Shown: positions 45,850-54,695, numbered from the stretch's first letter. The stretch is DNA of 64,000 nt from Roseovarius carneus (GCF_020141465.1 NZ_JAHSPD010000001.1:1594374-1658373), one strand, 5' to 3'. Made by a program: numbers and translations. Notes: generated from the letters alone by a model not told the origin.

Positions 45850-45859
45850 CGTCTGTTCC

Positions 45860-47053
45860 TTACTCTGCGGCCTCCAGCAATGCTGCATTGCGCGTGGCCA
45901 TTGTGCCGTCTGCTGGCTCATCTTCGCGCAAGACGGGGAAATGATCGCGCAGGATCTCGTGATAGCTGTGCACGCCATATTCCAGATCTGACAGGATGAT
46001 CCTGTCATAGCCCGAGGAGAACGCCGCCTCCCATGTCCATTCTATCAATTGTTCGTCTTCTTTGCTGGTGATTCTGTCGATCCGCATGCTCAGATAGCGG
46101 GCAAGGCGCATCCGGCGGTCCTCATCGGCGCGCTTGTAGCTTGCGCTGCGCTGGATCGTCTCGCCCACGGCCTGCGGGAATTCATGATAGAAAATCACCT
46201 GATCGGGGTAAAAACCGAAGACGAGGTTGGGAAACACCCCGACATAGAGCCACGCCCTTGCATGCTCCTCGTCCAGTTTTTCGGGGGGCTGCATGATTTT
46301 GAGATAGTTGCGCACGCTCCAATGCCGCCCGCCACCTTCGCGGAACCCACCGTAAGAGCGCGATGTGCCGCCCTCGAACGCCTCGTCATAGTAATTGGGG
46401 CCGTAGAGATCATGCAGGCCGGGATGGGCGAGGGGAACGTGATAGCCCTCATTGTCCACATCGCGCACGCATTTCCAATTGGCCGTCATCGGCGTGGCGT
46501 CGAACCCATCGCCTGACGGCTGGAGCTGGTCCAGATCATATTGGGCCACCTCGGCATCAAATTTAGCGAGGATTTCGTGCATTTTGGGCTGTGGCCCCGG
46601 CAGGAAACGCACAAAGATGAAGCCCTGCCAGACATCCATCTCAATCGGTTTAAGCCCATGGGTCACCGGGTCAAGCTCGGGCAGGGTGCCGGGCTGTGCG
46701 GCGCCGCGCAGCGTGCCGTCAAGATTATAGGCCCAGCCGTGGAAGGGGCAGATGATGGCCGATTTGCACGTCCCGCTGGCCTCGGCCACAACGCGCGAGC
46801 CACGATGCCGACAGAGGTTGTGAAAGGCGCGCACCGTTCCCTCGCGGTCGCGGATGACCAAGGCCCGCTCGCCGACCGTGTCGAGGGTCATGAAATCGCC
46901 TGCACCGGGAATATCGCTTTCGTGGCAGACAAGCTGCCAGTGGCGGCGGAAGAGCTGTTCTTTTTCCATCTCCAGCAATTCCTCGCTGAAAAAGCTCCAT
47001 GCGGGCAGGCCGCGACGGTCCCAATCATTGGGGATGGGGGCGTTTTGTGTCAT
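45860..47053 (-). CDS. Second Rieske oxygenase alpha subunit
   Basis: A 397-residue protein with Rieske ligands Cys81-x-His83 (NLCRHRGS) and Cys102-x2-His105 (CPFHGW), and mononuclear iron ligands in [14 protein letters not shown]. It is clearly divergent from the other Rieske protein of the island, so the two probably act on different intermediates. Family members include carnitine, betaine and aromatic oxygenases. I start at the ATG at 47053; an upstream ATG at 47116 would put the operator inside the gene. The methyltransferase follows in the same unit. No reductase subunit is near. Confidence 0.86.
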   Translation of the reverse strand: MTQNAPIPNDWDRRGLPAWSFFSEELLEMEKEQLFRRHWQLVCHESDIPGAGDFMTLDTVGERALVIRDREGTVRAFHNLCRHRGSRVVAEASGTCKSAIICPFHGWAYNLDGTLRGAAQPGTLPELDPVTHGLKPIEMDVWQGFIFVRFLPGPQPKMHEILAKFDAEVAQYDLDQLQPSGDGFDATPMTANWKCVRDVDNEGYHVPLAHPGLHDLYGPNYYDEAFEGGTSRSYGGFREGGGRHWSVRNYLKIMQPPEKLDEEHARAWLYVGVFPNLVFGFYPDQVIFYHEFPQAVGETIQRSASYKRADEDRRMRLARYLSMRIDRITSKEDEQLIEWTWEAAFSSGYDRIILSDLEYGVHSYHEILRDHFPVLREDEPADGTMATRNAALLEAAE

Positions 47054-47097
47054 GGCGAAATCCGATCTGGCTTTAACTGTTCTGGAGCTTTCTAATT

Positions 47098-47126
47098 TAT
47101 TTAAGCGCTCAAACAATAATTGGCAA
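47098..47126 (-). promoter_or_regulatory. Promoter of the second Rieske gene with TetR-type operator 3
   Basis: On the minus strand: TTGCCA, 17 bases, TAAATA, a good sigma-70 promoter 45 bases before the ATG. The operator TTAAGCGCTCAA (47101-47112; 11 of 12 matches to operator 2) covers the end of the spacer and part of the -10, as expected for repression by exclusion of polymerase. Confidence 0.68.
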
Positions 47127-47462
47127 TCCTTTTCGCTAGATGACGCGCTGCTGGCGGAGGATGGGCCGCGTTACGATGGCTCTTGTAGCACTTGGCCCCG
47201 CCCTAAGTGATCATGGCGGGCGGCGACCCACCATGCATCCGTGGGTTGGTCGTGGCCCCTATCCGCCCGTCAAAAGCCGCGTGGTGCGTTCGGCCGCCGC
47301 CGCACCACGCGCCTCATGAGTGCGCCCCTCGGTGCCTTGGCAAAAATGAAGCGACGGTGCGGGGCTGTAACCGCCGTTTCGCGCCTTGCAAAACCTCGCA
47401 CCGGACCATAGGTTCTGCGCAATTCAGCGGGGGTCTCCCGCCTGGCACGAAGGAGCATCCTC
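47127..47462. other. Intergenic region upstream of yajC
   Basis: About 335 bases without a convincing gene. It contains a perfect 11-bp hairpin (47278-47288 pairing with 47301-47311, arms CGCGTGGTGCG) with a 12-base GC-rich loop and no T-run, so not a standard terminator. It may be a structured leader or remnant. No tRNA was seen. The yajC ribosome site GAAGGAG lies at the end. Confidence 0.5.
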
Positions 47463-47750
47463 ATGGACGGCGGCGCACTGACACAATTTATCCCACTGAT
47501 TTTGATCTTTGCGATCATGTATCTCCTTCTCATCCGACCTCAGCAGAAAAAGCTGAAGGCGCATCAGGCCATGGTGCAAGCCCTGCGCCGTGGTGATCAG
47601 GTGGTCACCCAAGGCGGCGTGATCGGCAAGGTGTCCAAGGTCAAGGAAGACGACGAGATCGAGCTTGAGATTGCAACCGGCGTCAAGGTCCGTGTGATCA
47701 AGACCACCATCGCGCAGGTTCTCTCCAAGACCGAGCCCGCCGAAGGCTGA
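47463..47750 (+). CDS. yajC: Preprotein translocase subunit YajC
   Basis: A 95-residue inner-membrane protein with one N-terminal helix (FIPLILIFAIMYLLLI, about residues 8-23) followed by the family signature RPQQKKLKAHQAMVQALRRGD and a small beta domain ending with VIKTTIAQVLSK. It associates with SecDF-YidC during protein export. It precedes secDF by 33 bases as in most proteobacteria. Confidence 0.93.
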   Translation: MDGGALTQFIPLILIFAIMYLLLIRPQQKKLKAHQAMVQALRRGDQVVTQGGVIGKVSKVKEDDEIELEIATGVKVRVIKTTIAQVLSKTEPAEG

Positions 47751-47783
47751 TCCCGGCCTATCCTCTGACATAAAGGCGGCGAC

Positions 47784-50417
47784 ATGCTCCAGATCGATCT
47801 GTGGAAACGTTTTTGCATCTGGGGTCTTGTCGCCCTTGGGCTGCTTTTGGCAATGCCCAACGGGTTTTACGGACAGGTCGAGCGGCACAATGATGCCGCC
47901 GCTGCCATCGAGGCAGGCGAACCGGCAGCCCCGCTGGCCGATGATCTTGCGGGTTGGCCCACCTTCCTGCCGTCGAGCCTTGTAAACCTCGGGCTTGATC
48001 TGCGCGGCGGCGCGCATCTTCTGGCCGAGGTGAAGGTCGAGCAGGTCTATCAGGCCCGCGTGGAGGGCATGTGGCCACAGGTGCGCGACATCCTGCGCGA
48101 CGCGCGCAGCGAGATTGGCACGATCCGTCTTCAGCCTATGGAAGGGGCCGAGCTTCGTGTGCGCCTCAATGAGCGCCCCGATCAGGTGGGTGAGGCCGCG
48201 CGCCTTGTCCAATCCATCGCCCAGCCCGTGACCAGCCTCACCGGCACAATGGCCAATGATATCGAGGTCGAGACCGAAGGCGACAGCATCGTGATCCGGC
48301 TCAGCGAGGCCGAAAAACGCGCCACCGACGAGCGCACCGTGCGCCAATCGCTCGAAATCATCCGCCGCCGGATCGATGAGGTTGGCACGCGTGAGCCGAC
48401 AATTCAGCGCCAAGGCTCCGACCGCATCCTCATTCAGGTGCCGGGCATCGGCAGCGCGGCTGAACTCAAAGCCATCATCGGGACCACGGCGCAGCTCACC
48501 TTTCAGCCCGTCCTGGGCCGCACCGGCAGCGCCAATGAGCGCCCCGGGCCGGGCAACGAAGTCCTGCCCTCTCTGGATGAGCCGGGCGCGTTCTATATCC
48601 TTGAGACAGCACCCGTTGTGTCGGGTGAGGATCTGGTCGATGCCCAGCCCGATTTTGACCAAAATGGCCGCCCCGCCGTCTCTTTCCGGTTCAACCCTGT
48701 AGGTGCGCGCGCCTTTGGCGATTACACCGCGCAGAATATCGGCAACCCTTTTGCCATCGTTTTGGATGATGAGGTGATCAGCGCGCCGGTTATTCAAAGC
48801 CATATCGCCGGCGGTTCGGGCATCATCACGGGCAATTTCTCGGTGGAGGAAAGCACCAATTTGGCGGTGCTTTTGCGCGCAGGCGCCTTGCCGGCAGAGC
48901 TTGTGTTTCTCGAAGAACGCACGGTCGGGCCAGAGCTTGGCGCCGATAGTATCGCGGCGGGTGAGCTTGCGTGTATCGTGGCGTTTGCCTTCGTGCTGGT
49001 CTTTATGTTTCTCAGTTATGGCCTCTTCGGGATATTCGCCAACATAGCGCTTATCATCAATGTGGGGCTGATATTCGGCCTTCTAAGTCTGATCGGCGCG
49101 ACCCTTACCCTGCCGGGGATTGCGGGTATCGTGCTGACCATCGGGATGGCGGTGGATGCCAACGTGCTGGTGTTTGAGCGCATACGCGAGGAGGCCAAGA
49201 CCGCCAGAGGTCCTGCCCGCGCCATCGAACTTGGCTATGAAAAGGCGCTGAGCGCCATCACCGATGCCAACATCACGACGTTCATCACTGCCGTGATCCT
49301 CTTCGCCATGGGCTCCGGGCCGGTGCGCGGCTTTGCGATCACGCTGGGCCTCGGCATCATCACCTCGGTCTTTACGGCCATCTTCGTGACGCGCTTGATC
49401 GTGATCATTTGGTATGAGCGCAAACGCCCCAAAACCTTGCTTCAGGGGCGTTATCTGCGCCTCGTGCGGCAGGACACCAGCTTTGATTTTTTCAGCCGCT
49501 GGCGCATGTGGCTTGGTGTGGCGGGCGTTCTGATCACCGTGGCGTTTGGCTCGTTCCTGATTCAAGGCCTGAATTTCGGCATTGATTTCAAGGGCGGCAC
49601 CACGCTTAGAACACAAAGCGAGCAGCCCGTGGATATCGGGCAATACCGTGACAGTATCGCGCCCTTGGAGCTTGGGGACATCTCCATCACCGAGGTGTTC
49701 GACCCAAACTTTGGCGATGATAAAAACGTGGCCATGATCCGAATTCAGGCGCAGGAGGGGGAGGAATCCGTCTCGCCAGAGATCATCCAAACGGTTGAGG
49801 ATGCGTTGGCTGTTCAAGTCCCGGATATTCAGTTTACCTCCGTTGAAAGTGTTGGCCCCAAAGTGTCGGGCGAGTTGATAACGGCGGCGGCGATTGCCGT
49901 GGTTCTCGCGATCGGCGCGGTGCTGATCTACATCTGGATGCGGTTTGAATGGCAATTTGCGCTGGGTGCGGTGGTTGCCCTCGTCCACGATGTTGTGCTC
50001 ACAATCGGGATCTTCTCCGAGCTACAGATTCAGTTTGACCTGGCCATTATCGCGGCACTTCTCACGATCGTAGGCTACTCGCTCAACGATACGGTGGTTG
50101 TCTTTGACCGCGTGCGTGAGAACCTGCGAAAATTCAAGAAACGACCCTTGGCCGAAGTTCTCAACGTGTCGATCAACGAGACGCTCAGTCGGACCGTCAT
50201 GACCTCGGTGACCACGCTTCTCGCGCTTCTGGCCCTCTTCGTGCTCGGTGGGGATGTGATCCGGGGCTTTGTCTTTGCGATGATCTGGGGTGTTCTGGTG
50301 GGGACGTATAGCTCGGTCTTTGTGGCCTCCACGGTCCTTTTGTGGCTGGGCGTGACGCGCGATTGGTCCAAGCCGGATAACACCAACGGTAATCAGTTTG
50401 CTAACGTAGATGCATAA
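47784..50417 (+). CDS. secDF: Fused SecD-SecF protein translocase subunit
   Basis: An 877-residue protein joining SecD (about residues 1-550) and SecF (about 565-870) in one frame. SecD part: LGLDLRGGAHLLAEV motif near residue 75, a large periplasmic domain and GIVLTIGMAVDANVLVFERIREE in helix four. SecF part: LNFGIDFKGGTTLR and VGYSLNDTVVVFDRVRENL. It uses the proton gradient to pull exported proteins through SecYEG. Separate secD and secF are the rule in many proteobacteria; the fusion is known in some alphaproteobacteria and Gram-positives. The downstream permease start shares one base with its stop. Confidence 0.95.
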   Translation: MLQIDLWKRFCIWGLVALGLLLAMPNGFYGQVERHNDAAAAIEAGEPAAPLADDLAGWPTFLPSSLVNLGLDLRGGAHLLAEVKVEQVYQARVEGMWPQVRDILRDARSEIGTIRLQPMEGAELRVRLNERPDQVGEAARLVQSIAQPVTSLTGTMANDIEVETEGDSIVIRLSEAEKRATDERTVRQSLEIIRRRIDEVGTREPTIQRQGSDRILIQVPGIGSAAELKAIIGTTAQLTFQPVLGRTGSANERPGPGNEVLPSLDEPGAFYILETAPVVSGEDLVDAQPDFDQNGRPAVSFRFNPVGARAFGDYTAQNIGNPFAIVLDDEVISAPVIQSHIAGGSGIITGNFSVEESTNLAVLLRAGALPAELVFLEERTVGPELGADSIAAGELACIVAFAFVLVFMFLSYGLFGIFANIALIINVGLIFGLLSLIGATLTLPGIAGIVLTIGMAVDANVLVFERIREEAKTARGPARAIELGYEKALSAITDANITTFITAVILFAMGSGPVRGFAITLGLGIITSVFTAIFVTRLIVIIWYERKRPKTLLQGRYLRLVRQDTSFDFFSRWRMWLGVAGVLITVAFGSFLIQGLNFGIDFKGGTTLRTQSEQPVDIGQYRDSIAPLELGDISITEVFDPNFGDDKNVAMIRIQAQEGEESVSPEIIQTVEDALAVQVPDIQFTSVESVGPKVSGELITAAAIAVVLAIGAVLIYIWMRFEWQFALGAVVALVHDVVLTIGIFSELQIQFDLAIIAALLTIVGYSLNDTVVVFDRVRENLRKFKKRPLAEVLNVSINETLSRTVMTSVTTLLALLALFVLGGDVIRGFVFAMIWGVLVGTYSSVFVASTVLLWLGVTRDWSKPDNTNGNQFANVDA

Positions 50418-51169
50418 TGCTTGACGCCTTGATCGCGGTACTGGCCACGCCGGGCTTTGGGTGGCTGGTGCTAGCGATCTCGGTCGCGGGTATTGTGCGC
50501 GGCTTCACGGGCTTTGGCACGGCTTTGATTTTTGTCCCCGTGGCAGGGCTTTTCCTGCCTGCGGCCCATGTGATCGCCACGATTACCATGACAGGCATTG
50601 CAAGCACGGCGGCCCTTTTGCCGCGCGCGTGGCGACATGCGAGCCACCGCGAGGTCGGGCTGATGGTGCTGGGCGCGCTGCCGACTGTGCCGCTTGGCCT
50701 GATGGTGATGGACAGTCTTGAGGGCCTAACAGTCCGCTGGATCGTGGCGGGGATCGCGGGCGCCACTCTTCTGGCGCTTGTCTCTGGCTGGCGCTACAGC
50801 GGCACAGTTACGCGCCCTGGCCTTGTCGCCATCGGTGCGGCGGCGGGGCTGGCGGGGGGCATGACGGGCCTGACGGGGCCGGTGGTGATCCTCTTTTATC
50901 TCGCGGGACAAGCGGGGGCGCAGACGGTGCGGGCCAATACGATCCTCTTTCTCGCGGGGCTTGATGTCGTGGTTGTGAGCAACCTGCTGTTGCGCGGTTT
51001 TGCGGGATTTGAGGTGATCTGGCTGGCCCTCGCCCTTGCTGTGCCCTATTTTATCACCAGCTTGATTGGTCAGGCCCTCTTTGATCCGGCCCGCGAGACC
51101 CTTTATCGGCGCGCGGCGCTGGGTGTTATCGCGCTGGCGGTGCTGAGCGGTCTGCCGGTTTGGAGCTGA
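50417..51169 (+). CDS. TauE/SafE (TSUP) family permease
   Basis: A 250-residue membrane protein with about eight helices in two similar halves, each with the family's Gly-rich turn: GFTGFGTALIFVPVAGL and GLAGGMTGLTGPVVILFYLAG. TSUP members export sulfite, sulfoacetate or related organosulfur anions. The start codon overlaps the secDF stop (TAATG), so the transcript is shared although the roles seem unrelated. Substrate unknown. Confidence 0.85.
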   Translation: MLDALIAVLATPGFGWLVLAISVAGIVRGFTGFGTALIFVPVAGLFLPAAHVIATITMTGIASTAALLPRAWRHASHREVGLMVLGALPTVPLGLMVMDSLEGLTVRWIVAGIAGATLLALVSGWRYSGTVTRPGLVAIGAAAGLAGGMTGLTGPVVILFYLAGQAGAQTVRANTILFLAGLDVVVVSNLLLRGFAGFEVIWLALALAVPYFITSLIGQALFDPARETLYRRAALGVIALAVLSGLPVWS

Positions 51170-51193
51170 GACCAAAGCCCAAGGAGCGCGTTG

Positions 51194-51547
51194 ATGCAAT
51201 TGCACGAGATCACCTTCACGGAAGCCACTCCGATTGACGGCTACGGCCCCGGATTTTTTCGTATCGCGGGGCAGATTATCGAGGGTGCAGCCTGTGTGGC
51301 CGCCGAGGGCGCGGGCCCTTGGGGCGGGTTTCAGGACACCGGGCCCCTCTTGGCGTTGCGCGGTGAGGTGGATGTGATCTTCATCGGCACAGGAGCCGAG
51401 ATTGCCCATATCCCCGCCCCCTTGCGCGCAGCGCTTGAAGAGGCCGGGATGGGAGTCGAGATCATGAGCTCTCCCGCCGCCTGCCGGACCTATAACGTGC
51501 TGCTGTCCGAAGGGCGGCGCGTGGCGGCGGCAATCCTTCCGGTCTGA
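51194..51547 (+). CDS. Mth938-like domain protein
   Basis: A 117-residue protein of the Mth938/NDUFAF3 fold: IDGYGPGFFRIAGQIIEGA at the N-terminus and a EVDVIFIGTGAEIAHIP strand-loop, then MSSPAACRTYNVLLSEGRRV. The mitochondrial relative NDUFAF3 works in complex I assembly, and bacterial members are uncharacterised. The gene sits between secDF and ccmA, an order common in Rhodobacterales. Its start (ATG 51194) has AAGGAG upstream. A CIA30-type gene, also a complex I assembly homologue, lies at 30.7 kb but is not linked. Confidence 0.85.
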   Translation: MQLHEITFTEATPIDGYGPGFFRIAGQIIEGAACVAAEGAGPWGGFQDTGPLLALRGEVDVIFIGTGAEIAHIPAPLRAALEEAGMGVEIMSSPAACRTYNVLLSEGRRVAAAILPV

Positions 51548-51595
51548 AGGGGCAAAGCCTTTCGCGCCGCAGCGCTTTGGGATAGGGCAGGGCAA

Positions 51596-52213
51596 ATGAC
51601 GCTTACCGTTCAGGATATCAGCGTGGCGCGCGGAGGCATCGCGGTGCTTGAAGGGATCAGCTTTACGCTGAGCCCCGGCCATGCCCTTGTGCTGCGTGGT
51701 CCCAACGGGGCGGGCAAGACGACCCTTCTGCGCACAATCGCGGGGCTTCAGCCTGCGCTCAGCGGCCAGATCGCAGCACCCGAGGGTGGCTTGGTCTATG
51801 CGGGCCATGCGGACGGGATCAAACCGACACTCACCGTGGCCGAGAACCTCGCCTTTTGGGCGCAAATCTTCGGCACGTTCGGTATCGACGCAGCCCTCGC
51901 CGCTTATGAGTTGACCCCGCTTGCGGACCGTGCGGCAGGTGCGCTCTCAGCCGGGCAAAAGCGCCGTTTGGGCCTTGCGCGGTTGCTCGTCACAGGCCGC
52001 CCGCTCTGGGTGCTGGACGAGCCGACAGTGTCGCTGGATACCCATGCCACCGGGCTTTTTGCCGCCGCCATTCGCGCGCATCTGGCGGGCGGTGGTGCGG
52101 CTCTCATGGCCACCCATATCGACCTTCGGCTCGCCGAGACAGCCATTCTCGATATCAGCCCCTTCCGCGCCTCCGCCGCCGTGCTCGACAGCTTTGACGA
52201 GGCGTTCTTGTGA
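51596..52213 (+). CDS. ccmA: Haem exporter ATP-binding protein CcmA
   Basis: A 205-residue ABC ATPase, of normal CcmA length: Walker [10 protein letters not shown] (about 38-46), signature [15 protein letters not shown] and Walker [13 protein letters not shown]. With CcmB it drives release of haem-loaded CcmE for cytochrome c maturation. It overlaps ccmB by four bases. It starts a ccmABCDG cluster; ccmE, ccmF and ccmH are not in the window. Confidence 0.93.
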   Translation: MTLTVQDISVARGGIAVLEGISFTLSPGHALVLRGPNGAGKTTLLRTIAGLQPALSGQIAAPEGGLVYAGHADGIKPTLTVAENLAFWAQIFGTFGIDAALAAYELTPLADRAAGALSAGQKRRLGLARLLVTGRPLWVLDEPTVSLDTHATGLFAAAIRAHLAGGGAALMATHIDLRLAETAILDISPFRASAAVLDSFDEAFL

Positions 52214-52866
52214 TCGCGCTCCTTACCCGTGATTTGCGGCTTGCCCTGCGCACGGGCGGCGGTTTTGGCCTCGGCCTCGCGTTTTTTCTGATCGTGGTGG
52301 TCATGGTGCCCTTCGCCGTTGGCCCGCGCGCCGACCTTTTGTCGTCCATCGCCAGCGGAGTGCTTTGGATCGGCGCGCTTCTCGCCTGCCTCTTGTCGCT
52401 CGACCGGATCTTCGCGCTGGATTGGGAGGATGGCTCGCTCGATCTGCTGGCCACTGCACCTTTGCCGCTCGAAGGGCTGGTCTCGGTCAAGGCGTTCGCC
52501 CATTGGCTCACCACGGGCCTGCCGCTGGTGGCTGCGGCCCCTGTGCTGGCCGTCATGCTCAACCTGCCGCCGCAAGGGTTCTTCCCGCTGATCCTCTCGC
52601 TTCTCTTGGGTACACCCGCGCTTAGCGTCATCGGCACGTTCGGGGCCGCGCTCACCGTGGGGATAAAACGTGGCGGATTGCTCCTCAGCCTTCTGGTTTT
52701 GCCGCTTTACGTGCCTACATTGATCTTCGGGGCCGAGGCTGCGCGCCGTGGTGCCGAAGGCCTGAGCATCACGACCCCGCTCGCGTTCCTTGCGGGCATC
52801 ACCTGCGGCACCATAGCCCTCTTGCCCTTCGCGTCTGCGGCGGTATTACGGATCAACCTGCGCTAA
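52210..52866 (+). CDS. ccmB: Haem exporter permease CcmB
   Basis: A 218-residue membrane protein with six hydrophobic helices. The early motif [21 protein letters not shown] is typical of CcmB. It is the membrane partner of CcmA. Its GTG start lies within the ccmA end, and ccmC starts 20 bases after its stop. Confidence 0.92.
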   Translation: MIALLTRDLRLALRTGGGFGLGLAFFLIVVVMVPFAVGPRADLLSSIASGVLWIGALLACLLSLDRIFALDWEDGSLDLLATAPLPLEGLVSVKAFAHWLTTGLPLVAAAPVLAVMLNLPPQGFFPLILSLLLGTPALSVIGTFGAALTVGIKRGGLLLSLLVLPLYVPTLIFGAEAARRGAEGLSITTPLAFLAGITCGTIALLPFASAAVLRINLR

Positions 52867-52886
52867 GCGCACATAAGGGAGACACC

Positions 52887-53618
52887 ATGGCCTCGCTCTG
52901 GGAATATGCGAACCCAAAGAAGTTCATCGCGACATCGGACCGCGTGCTGCCCTATTTGGGTGGGCTTGCCTTGGTGTGCCTCGTGGTGGGCCTCGTGTGG
53001 GGCTTTTGGTTTACGCCCGAGGATTTCCGCCAAGGCCATAGCGTCAAGATCATCTATCTGCATGTGCCCTCCGCCTTCATGGCGATCAACGCGTGGATCA
53101 TGATGCTGGTGGCCTCGCTTATCTGGATCGTGCGGCGGCACCATGTCAGCGCGCTGGCCGCCCGCGCCGCCGCCCCTGTGGGCGCGGTGATGACGGTGAT
53201 CGCGCTGGCCACGGGTGCGATCTGGGGACAGCCCATCTGGGGCACATGGTGGGTCTGGGACCCGCGCCTGACCTCGTTCCTGATCCTGTTTTTGTTTTAC
53301 CTCGGCTATATCGCGCTCTGGGCGGCGATCGAGGATGATGATACTGCCGCCGATCTCACGGCGGTCCTTTGCCTTGTCGGGTCGGTCTTTGCCCTGCTCA
53401 GCCGCTATGCCGTGATCTTCTGGAACCAAGGTCTGCATCAGGGCGCAACGCTCAGCCTCGATAAGGAAGAGAACATCGCGGATGTGTTCTACTTTCCGCT
53501 TCTGGTCTGTATCGCGGGCTTCGTGCTCTTGTTCGTCGCCTTGGTGCTCTTGCGCACCCAAACCGAAATTCGGGCCCGCCGTATGCGCGCCTTGCAAGCG
53601 CGGGAGCGTCTGGGATGA
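52887..53618 (+). CDS. ccmC: Haem lyase/handling protein CcmC
   Basis: A 243-residue protein with six transmembrane helices and the tryptophan-rich WWD haem-binding motif (GQPIWGTWWVWDPRLTS). Conserved His are in IIYLHVPSAF and the later GLHQGATLS. It attaches haem to CcmE on the periplasmic side. Its stop overlaps the ccmD start. Confidence 0.94.
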   Translation: MASLWEYANPKKFIATSDRVLPYLGGLALVCLVVGLVWGFWFTPEDFRQGHSVKIIYLHVPSAFMAINAWIMMLVASLIWIVRRHHVSALAARAAAPVGAVMTVIALATGAIWGQPIWGTWWVWDPRLTSFLILFLFYLGYIALWAAIEDDDTAADLTAVLCLVGSVFALLSRYAVIFWNQGLHQGATLSLDKEENIADVFYFPLLVCIAGFVLLFVALVLLRTQTEIRARRMRALQARERLG

Positions 53619-53773
53619 TGCCTGACCTTGGTAAATACGCGGTCGAGGTGCTCTCGTCCTATGCGGTCACGCTGGCAATGATCATAGCGCTTGTCTGGAT
53701 CTCCATGGCGCGCGCGCGCCGGGTGCGGGCCGATCTCAGCGCGCTTGAAAAGCGGGTCCGCGGCAATGGGTAA
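53615..53773 (+). CDS. ccmD: Haem exporter small protein CcmD
   Basis: A 52-residue protein starting MMPDLGKYAVEVLSSYAV, with one transmembrane helix (about residues 16-32) and a basic, coiled tail (RARRVRADLSALEKR). CcmD helps release haem-bound CcmE from CcmABC. The start may be ATG 53615 or 53618. It overlaps ccmC by four bases and ccmG by eight. It falls below common gene-finder size limits but its position and sequence are characteristic. Confidence 0.88.
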   Translation: MMPDLGKYAVEVLSSYAVTLAMIIALVWISMARARRVRADLSALEKRVRGNG

Positions 53774-54308
53774 AGTTTCGCCCCTGATGATGGCCCCGCC
53801 GCTCATCTTCGCGGGACTTGCGGCCCTGTTTTTTTATGGCATGAAATACGGCGATCCCAACGCCCTGCCATCGGTCTTTATAGGAGAGCCTGCACCGCCT
53901 GTGCCGTCCGAGCCCCTCGCGGGCCGTGTGCATCTCACCGATGACATGCTGCGCTCGGGCGAGGTCACGGTTGTCAATTTCTGGGCCAGCTGGTGCCCCC
54001 CCTGCCGGGCAGAGCATCCCTATCTTTTGCAGATGCAGGCCGAGGGTATCCGCGTCGCGGGCATCAATTTCAACGACACGGCCGCGCAGGCAAACCGCTA
54101 CCTCGATGGCTCCGAAGACCCGTTTATCGGCATCGGGTATGACCCGTCAGGGCGCGCCTCCATCAACTGGGGCGTGACGGCCCCGCCTGAGACATTCATC
54201 GTCGATGGCGACGGCACGGTGCTCTACAAATTCACTGGCCCGCTGGTGGGCAGTGATCTTGAGCAACGCTTCCTGCCCGAGTTGAACAAGGCGCTGGGCC
54301 GAGAGTAG
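53766..54308 (+). CDS. ccmG: Cytochrome c biogenesis thioredoxin CcmG/DsbE
   Basis: A 180-residue membrane-anchored thioredoxin: an N-terminal helix (about 7-27), then the fold with the redox motif ASWCPPCRAEHP (CPPC, about residues 77-80) and the cis-Pro in VTAPPETFIVDG. It keeps apocytochrome c cysteines reduced for haem attachment in the periplasm. The start overlaps ccmD by eight bases. It is the last gene of the ccm group here. Confidence 0.93.
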   Translation: MGKVSPLMMAPPLIFAGLAALFFYGMKYGDPNALPSVFIGEPAPPVPSEPLAGRVHLTDDMLRSGEVTVVNFWASWCPPCRAEHPYLLQMQAEGIRVAGINFNDTAAQANRYLDGSEDPFIGIGYDPSGRASINWGVTAPPETFIVDGDGTVLYKFTGPLVGSDLEQRFLPELNKALGRE

Positions 54309-54362
54309 AAATGCAATCAGGGCGGGCAGTTTATCCACAGACGCTCGCACTCTGAGATCACA

Positions 54363-54497
54363 TTACAAACTACAATGTTGCTCCGCCACAGGCCCTGTCG
54401 CGGGACAGGCCACTGGCTCTTCGCTGCCGGAATGAGCGCCGAAAACGGCCAGAAGGGTTAGGATCGCGGCCTGCACCGAGATAAGAATCCTACGCAT
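54363..54497 (-). CDS. Possible 44-residue secreted peptide
   Basis: A short frame with a basic start and hydrophobic helix (RRILISVQAAILTLLAVFGA), then an acidic, cysteine-containing tail with two Cys (VACPATGPVAEQHCSL). AGAGG lies 10 bases before the ATG. This is the layout of a small exported or membrane peptide, but the frame is too short for certainty and I recognise no family. Confidence 0.35.
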   Translation of the reverse strand: MRRILISVQAAILTLLAVFGAHSGSEEPVACPATGPVAEQHCSL

Positions 54498-54651
54498 TGC
54501 TCTGCCTCTTTTTTCTCCCTCAAGAGCGCAGATCCCAGATTCTGGGAAGGGTGATAATGCGCGCGCCTTCCCCCTAACCGGCGCAGATCGGCGGAAATCC
54601 GGGCGCAAGGTGAGGCCGCGGGCAAAATCCTGCTCAAATCGGGTTAGCTAA

Positions 54652-54695
54652 AGCGTTCCGCCAAAACCCTGAACCACAGCTTTTGGCGGAACGCT
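54652..54695. repeat. Perfect 15-bp inverted repeat
   Basis: Arms AGCGTTCCGCCAAAA (54652-54666) and TTTTGGCGGAACGCT (54681-54695) with a 14-base loop. It lies in the ccmG-acnA gap, away from both genes. Not followed by a T-run beyond its own arm. It may be an interspersed repeat of this lineage, a bidirectional terminator or a small RNA. Confidence 0.8.

Noticed and set aside
47207..47596. 129-residue plus-strand frame overlapping yajC
   Set aside because: Pro/Arg/Cys-rich with no motif, and yajC in another frame is certain.
47424..48803. 459-residue minus-strand frame over yajC and secD
   Set aside because: Antisense of two well-identified genes, with no family resemblance.
54652..54695. 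Inverted repeat considered as the ccmG terminator or a tRNA
   Set aside because: It is more than 340 bases after ccmG, has no T-run beyond the stem arm, and cannot fold into a cloverleaf.
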